A stretch of DNA of 8,564 nt from Craurococcus roseus (GTDB lineage Bacteria > Pseudomonadota > Alphaproteobacteria > Acetobacterales > Acetobacteraceae). Shown piece after piece: positions 5,058 to 8,564 of this stretch. The DNA lies in contig NZ_BAAAFZ010000090.1 of the NCBI RefSeq assembly GCF_039523795.1, positions 1 through 8,564 on the forward strand. Direction: 5' to 3'. The first letter of the stretch is position 1, and each line of letters starts with the position of its first letter. The position numbers and the translations under genes were made by a program. The notes beneath the pieces are model-generated. The model was not told the DNA's origin. It made no database searches and was given only the letters and a program-made list of their open reading frames with translations.

Positions 5058-7601
5058 CCGCTCTACCCCACACCCGTGCAGACCGCGCCGGAGTTCCGCG
5101 CCAACAGCACCCTCGCGGGCGACCAGTACGGTTCCTCGATCACAACCCTGTCCGATGGCGGCTACGTCGTCGCATGGGCCGGCAGCGAAACGCCCGGCTC
5201 GGCGCTCTACGACATCTACGTGCAGCGCTACTCGGCGGCCGGCGCCGCGGTGGGCGTGGAAAGGCGCGTCAACACCAACGCGGCCGGCTCCAACACCACC
5301 GCGACCGGCTTCGAGCACGGCCCGACCGTCACCGGCCTCGCCGACGGCGGCTATGTCGTGTCCTGGCTCGGACCGGGCACCGAGAGCCCGAACGTCGTGG
5401 CGCAGCGCTTCGACAGGAACGGCGCCCCGATCAACGGCGAGTTCACCGTCAGCACGAGCAACGGCTTCCACGACCTGCCGACGATCACCGCCCTTGCGGG
5501 CGGCGGCTTCGTCGCCACCTGGGTCGGCCCCGGAAACAACGGCAGCGTCGAGGTCCGCGCGCAGCGCTTCAACCCGGACAGCAGCCCGGCCGGCGGCGAG
5601 TTCGTGGTCAACAGCGGCTTGGCCGGCGACCAGGGCTCGCCCAAGGCGGCGGGCCTCGCGGGCGGCGGCTTCGTCGTGACCTGGAGCGGCCCCGGCGCCG
5701 CCGGGCCGGAGATCTACGCCCAGCAGTATTCGGCCACCAGCGCGGCGGTCGGCAGAGAGTTCGTCGTGAACACCGCGACCGCCGGGGACCAACTCCGGCC
5801 GACCGTTTCCGCCCTCCCCGACGGCGGCTACCTGGTGGCTTGGGTCGGCAACGAGGTGGCGGGCGCCAACAACTACGATATCTTCGCCCAGCGGTACTGG
5901 GCCGACGGCAGCGCCAATGGCGGGCAGTTCCAGGTCAACGCCGCGTTCAAGGCCGACATCAACGGGTCGGTGGACGTCACCGAGCTGTCGGACCGCGGCT
6001 TCCTCGTGTCCTGGAGCGGCATCGGCGCCGACGCCGCCGACATCTACGCCCAGCGCTACCTGGAGAACGGCGCCAAGGCCGGCGCCGAGTTCCGCATCAA
6101 CGCCGACACCGCCGGCTACGAGTACGGCCCGTCGGTGGTGGGCCTCGCCTCCGGCGGCTTCGCCGTGACGTGGAGCGACAAAACGGGTGCCGGCGCCACG
6201 GCCGACACCGACGTGTTCCTCAAGACCTTCGCCTTCCCGGCGCCGGTCAGCGCGGTGAACATCGTGGCGAACCAGCCCGCGCAGGCCGAAGGGGCCGCGG
6301 CCGCCACGACCGCCTTCACCTTCACCGTCACCCTCGACGCGAGGGTGGCCACCGCGCAGACCGTGCGGTGGCAGGTGGAGGGCGCGGGCGCGAGCAAGGC
6401 CGCGGCGGCGGACTTCGCCGGCGGTGCGCTGCCGGGCGGGACGCTCACCTTCGCGCCCGGCGAGACCAGCAAGACCATCACGGTCAACGTCGCGGGCGAT
6501 GCAGCCGTGGAGTGGAACGAAGCCTTCGCGGTGCTGCTGTCGGACCCGTCGGCGGGCATCGGCCTCGCCGTGCCGGGCGCCGCCGCCACCATCGTGGACG
6601 ACGACGCCACCTTCGTGCCCGGCACCGGCGGCGACGACGTCTTCACCGCGCAGGCCGGTCGCTTCTCCTACGACGGCTCTTTCGGGCACGACAAGGTCGA
6701 GCGGCTCGACATGGGTTTCCGCGGCGCGCAGGTCGCGGTGCAGGCGGACGGCAGCGTCCTCATCACCAAGGGCGCGGACGCGATGCTCCTGCAAGGCGTC
6801 GAGGAGGTCCGCTTCCTGGACGGCCGGTTGGCTTTCGCGCCCTACGACCCGGCGGCGAAGGTGGCCCGGCTGTACGAGGCGGCGCTGGACCGCCTGCCCG
6901 ACCAGTCCGGCCTCAATTTCTGGGCCGCCGCGGTGCAGAACGGCGAGCCGCTGTCCACCTTGGCTTCCGGCTTCCTGTCCTCGCCCGAGTTCCAGGCCCG
7001 CTTCGGCGGGGCGACGGCGGGCAACGGCGCCTTCGTGGACCAGCTTTACCTCAACGTGCTGGGCCGCGCCGGCGAGGCGGAGGGCCGCGCCTTCTGGGTG
7101 GGCGCGCTCGAAAGCGGAACGGGCACCCGCGCCGACGTGCTCGCCGCCTTCGCCGAAAGCCCGGAGAACCAGGCCGGCACCGCGGCGCTGGTGCAGAACG
7201 GCATTTGGGACCGCAACGAGGCCGCGGCGCAAGTGGCGCGCATGTACGACACCGTGCTCGGCCGCGCGCCCGACGCGGCGGGCCTGGGCTTCTGGAAGAA
7301 CGGCATGGAGAGCGGCGAAGCCTCGCTCAACGGCATGGCGGACTCCTTCACGGGCAGCGCCGAGTTCCAGGCCAAGTACGGGGCGCTGGACAACCGCGGC
7401 TTCGCCAACGCCTTGTACGTGAACACGCTGGACCGGCCGGCCGACCAGGCCGGGCTCGACTTTTGGACGGCGGCGCTCAACAACGGCGAGCCCCGGTCCT
7501 CGGTGGTGCTCGCCTTCTCCGAGAGCCCGGAGCACGTCGCCCTCACCGCCCCGACCATCGGCGGCGAGGCCCGGACCGAGTACGGCATAGTGTTCGTCTG
7601 A
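5055..7601 (+). CDS. Secreted/surface repeat protein: propeller-like array, Calx-beta, RTX-like segment, DUF4214
   Basis: The protein has 848 residues and no signal peptide or membrane segment. Order: leader MPLYPTPVQTAP; seven propeller-like repeats (about 13-396); Calx-beta domain (about 401-517, with DFAGGALPGGTLTFAPGETS and a closing ATIVDDD); an RTX-like segment (about 520-595, GTGGDDVF to VEEVRFLDGRLAF) without true GGxGxD nonapeptide tandems; two DUF4214 units (about 598-848) with four LY..LxR..D..G..FW half-repeats. I see no cysteine, which suits an extracellular protein. DUF4214 and Calx-beta commonly occur in large proteins exported by type I systems with a C-terminal signal; the conserved end IGGEARTEYGIVFV may serve as one (inference). 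Calx-beta domains often bind calcium. The role is probably structural or adhesive at the cell surface; no substrate can be assigned. It is a tandem paralogue of the disrupted gene upstream and converges on ftsY. Confidence 0.93.
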   Translation: MPLYPTPVQTAPEFRANSTLAGDQYGSSITTLSDGGYVVAWAGSETPGSALYDIYVQRYSAAGAAVGVERRVNTNAAGSNTTATGFEHGPTVTGLADGGYVVSWLGPGTESPNVVAQRFDRNGAPINGEFTVSTSNGFHDLPTITALAGGGFVATWVGPGNNGSVEVRAQRFNPDSSPAGGEFVVNSGLAGDQGSPKAAGLAGGGFVVTWSGPGAAGPEIYAQQYSATSAAVGREFVVNTATAGDQLRPTVSALPDGGYLVAWVGNEVAGANNYDIFAQRYWADGSANGGQFQVNAAFKADINGSVDVTELSDRGFLVSWSGIGADAADIYAQRYLENGAKAGAEFRINADTAGYEYGPSVVGLASGGFAVTWSDKTGAGATADTDVFLKTFAFPAPVSAVNIVANQPAQAEGAAAATTAFTFTVTLDARVATAQTVRWQVEGAGASKAAAADFAGGALPGGTLTFAPGETSKTITVNVAGDAAVEWNEAFAVLLSDPSAGIGLAVPGAAATIVDDDATFVPGTGGDDVFTAQAGRFSYDGSFGHDKVERLDMGFRGAQVAVQADGSVLITKGADAMLLQGVEEVRFLDGRLAFAPYDPAAKVARLYEAALDRLPDQSGLNFWAAAVQNGEPLSTLASGFLSSPEFQARFGGATAGNGAFVDQLYLNVLGRAGEAEGRAFWVGALESGTGTRADVLAAFAESPENQAGTAALVQNGIWDRNEAAAQVARMYDTVLGRAPDAAGLGFWKNGMESGEASLNGMADSFTGSAEFQAKYGALDNRGFANALYVNTLDRPADQAGLDFWTAALNNGEPRSSVVLAFSESPEHVALTAPTIGGEARTEYGIVFV
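5091..6242 (+). repeat. Repeat array C: seven propeller-like repeats of the intact paralogue
   Basis: Seven cores: SDGGYVVAW, ADGGYVVSW, AGGGFVATW, AGGGFVVTW, PDGGYLVAW, SDRGFLVSW, ASGGFAVTW. Each is followed by a D-I-Y-A-Q-R-Y-like strand and, in six of the seven, by a G-E-F-x-V-N strand with a T-A-G-D-Q-like turn. The last repeat ends DVFLKTFAF and lacks that strand, while the N-terminus begins with an unpaired EFRANSTLAGDQ. This circular permutation is typical of closed beta-propellers. Unlike array B, repeats here are diverged in DNA sequence. Confidence 0.9.
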
Positions 7602-7610
7602 ACGCCGGAG

Positions 7611-7647
7611 GGTTGGCGGGGTCGGGGCTATTCCAGCCCCACCAACC
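7611..7647. terminator. Inverted repeat between convergent genes, candidate bidirectional terminator
   Basis: GGTTGG (7611-7616) pairs with CCAACC (7642-7647), continued after one mismatch by GGGG (7618-7621) with CCCC (7637-7640). An alternative inner stem is GGGGCT (7624-7629) with AGCCCC (7635-7640), loop ATTCC. It starts 9 bases after the stop of the repeat protein gene and covers the last codons of ftsY, so it could end transcription from both sides. There is no T run on either side. Confidence 0.45.
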
Positions 7648-8564
7648 CCCGCGCGAAGTCCCGCGCCTCGAAGGGGCGGAGGTCGGCCGCCGTCTCGCCC
7701 ACGCCCACCATGTGGACGGGCAGGCCGAACTCCGCCGCCAGCGCCACCACCACGCCGCCCTTGGCGCTGCCGTCGAGCTTGGTGACGGCGAGGCCCGTCA
7801 CCGCGACCATTTCCTTGAACACGCGCACCTGCTGCACGGCGTTCTGGCCGGTGGTGGCGTCCAGCACCAGCAGCACGGAATGCGGCGCCGACTCGTCCTG
7901 GCGCTTCAGCACGCGGACGACCTTGCGCAGCTCCTCCATCAGCGCCGCCTTGTTGTGCAGGCGGCCGGCGGTGTCCACGAGCAGGACTCGCGTGCCGGCT
8001 TCCTTCGCCGCCTTGAGCGCGTCGAAGGCGAGGCCGGCGGCGTCGGCGCCGGGCTTGGGCGGCGCGTGGACGGCGCAGCCGGTGCGCTCGCCCCAGATCT
8101 GGAGCTGCTCCACGGCGGCGGCGCGGAAGGTGTCGCCGGCGACGAAGGCGCAGGACAGGCCCTGCTCGCGGTACTGCTGGCCGAGCTTGGCGATGGTGGT
8201 GGTCTTGCCGGTGCCGTTGACGCCGACCACCAGCACGACATGGGGGGCGCGGTCCGGCTCGATCTCCATGGGCAGCGCGACCGGTTGGAGGATGGCGGCG
8301 ATCTCGTCGGCGAGCGCGGCCTTCACCTCCTCGTCCGTGACCTCCTTGCCGAAGCGGGTGCGGCGGAAGCCTTCCACGATGCGCTGCGCGGCGGGCAGGC
8401 CGAGGTCGGCGGAGATCAGCGTTTCTTCCAGCTCTTCCAGCGCCTCGTCGTCGAGCCGGCGCTTGCGGAACAGGGAGGTGACGCTGTCGGTCAGGCGCGC
8501 GGTGCTGCGCGCGAGGCCGCCGCGCAGGCGCGACAGCCAGCCGCCGCCGCGTCCGGCCGGTTCG
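7628..8564 (-). CDS. ftsY: Signal recognition particle receptor FtsY (N-terminal part beyond the window)
   Basis: FtsY is the membrane-associated GTPase that docks the signal recognition particle, with its ribosome and nascent chain, at the Sec translocon. The 311 visible residues end at TAG 7628-7630. The frame is open through the right edge, so the GTG at 8375-8377 is not the start. Seen in order: an amphipathic GWLSRLRGGLARS segment that often contributes to membrane binding; the N domain with the LDDEALEELEETLISADLG motif; P-loop GVNGTGKTT (8198-8224); the FtsY-type DTFRAAAVEQL box, where Ffh has DTYRPAA; DTAGR (7961-7975); TKLDGSAKGG; and the closing GVGETAADLRPF. It ends right after the G domain with no methionine-rich M domain, which excludes Ffh. 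The acidic A domain and start, if present, lie off the window. It is convergent with the repeat protein genes and functionally unrelated. Confidence 0.97.
   Translation of the reverse strand, partial: EPAGRGGGWLSRLRGGLARSTARLTDSVTSLFRKRRLDDEALEELEETLISADLGLPAAQRIVEGFRRTRFGKEVTDEEVKAALADEIAAILQPVALPMEIEPDRAPHVVLVVGVNGTGKTTTIAKLGQQYREQGLSCAFVAGDTFRAAAVEQLQIWGERTGCAVHAPPKPGADAAGLAFDALKAAKEAGTRVLLVDTAGRLHNKAALMEELRKVVRVLKRQDESAPHSVLLVLDATTGQNAVQQVRVFKEMVAVTGLAVTKLDGSAKGGVVVALAAEFGLPVHMVGVGETAADLRPFEARDFARGLVGLE

Noticed and set aside
4623..7535. A 970-codon open frame on the minus strand opposite the intact paralogue
   Set aside because: Its translation is Arg/Gly/Val/Glu-rich without domain pattern and follows from the strong G/C third-position bias and repeats of the plus-strand gene, whose repeat homology is clear. 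The 367-codon frame at 628-1731 minus is rejected for the same reason.

Overview
The window is about 8.5 kb of very GC-rich DNA with strongly G/C-ended codons. The most diagnostic gene is ftsY, on the minus strand at the right edge; its style, together with the surface-protein families present, suggests an alphaproteobacterium, perhaps of the Rhodospirillales/Acetobacterales/Geminicoccales type. That placement is inference, since no rRNA or other marker is present.

Layout: (1) 1-128 may hold the last codons of an unidentified upstream gene. (2) 129-645 has no convincing gene and ends in the leader of the first large gene. (3) 646-4681 is a very large repeat protein gene, broken by an in-frame TAA after 26 codons and by a +1 frameshift in a G run near its 3' end. 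(4) 4682-5054 is a gap with a GC hairpin, an AT-rich pocket and an inverted repeat. (5) 5055-7601 is an intact, shorter paralogue of 848 residues. (6) 7611-7647 is an inverted repeat between convergent genes, overlapping the 3' end of ftsY. (7) 7628-8564 is ftsY, cut by the window edge.

The two large proteins share one plan: a short proline-rich leader with no signal peptide, an array of 'DGGFVVSW / D-I-Y-A-Q-R-Y-ADG / GEFRVN' repeats, a Calx-beta domain, a short RTX-like segment, and two DUF4214 units ending in a conserved hydrophobic tail. This looks like a secreted or surface protein exported by a type I system, although no transporter gene is in the window. The intact copy and the second half of the broken copy each have seven repeats, and in both the last repeat lacks the strand that the N-terminus supplies. 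I read this as a seven-bladed beta-propeller closed by a molecular velcro.

The broken gene looks like a fusion of two such modules, because the N-terminal leader motif reappears at its centre after a first Calx-beta domain. Its first array has only six repeats and ends in a tryptophan-rich scar. Both paralogues start at TTG behind a near-identical Shine-Dalgarno region. The most interesting content is therefore a tandem family of modular propeller proteins that grows and decays by recombination, with one intact and one disrupted member.
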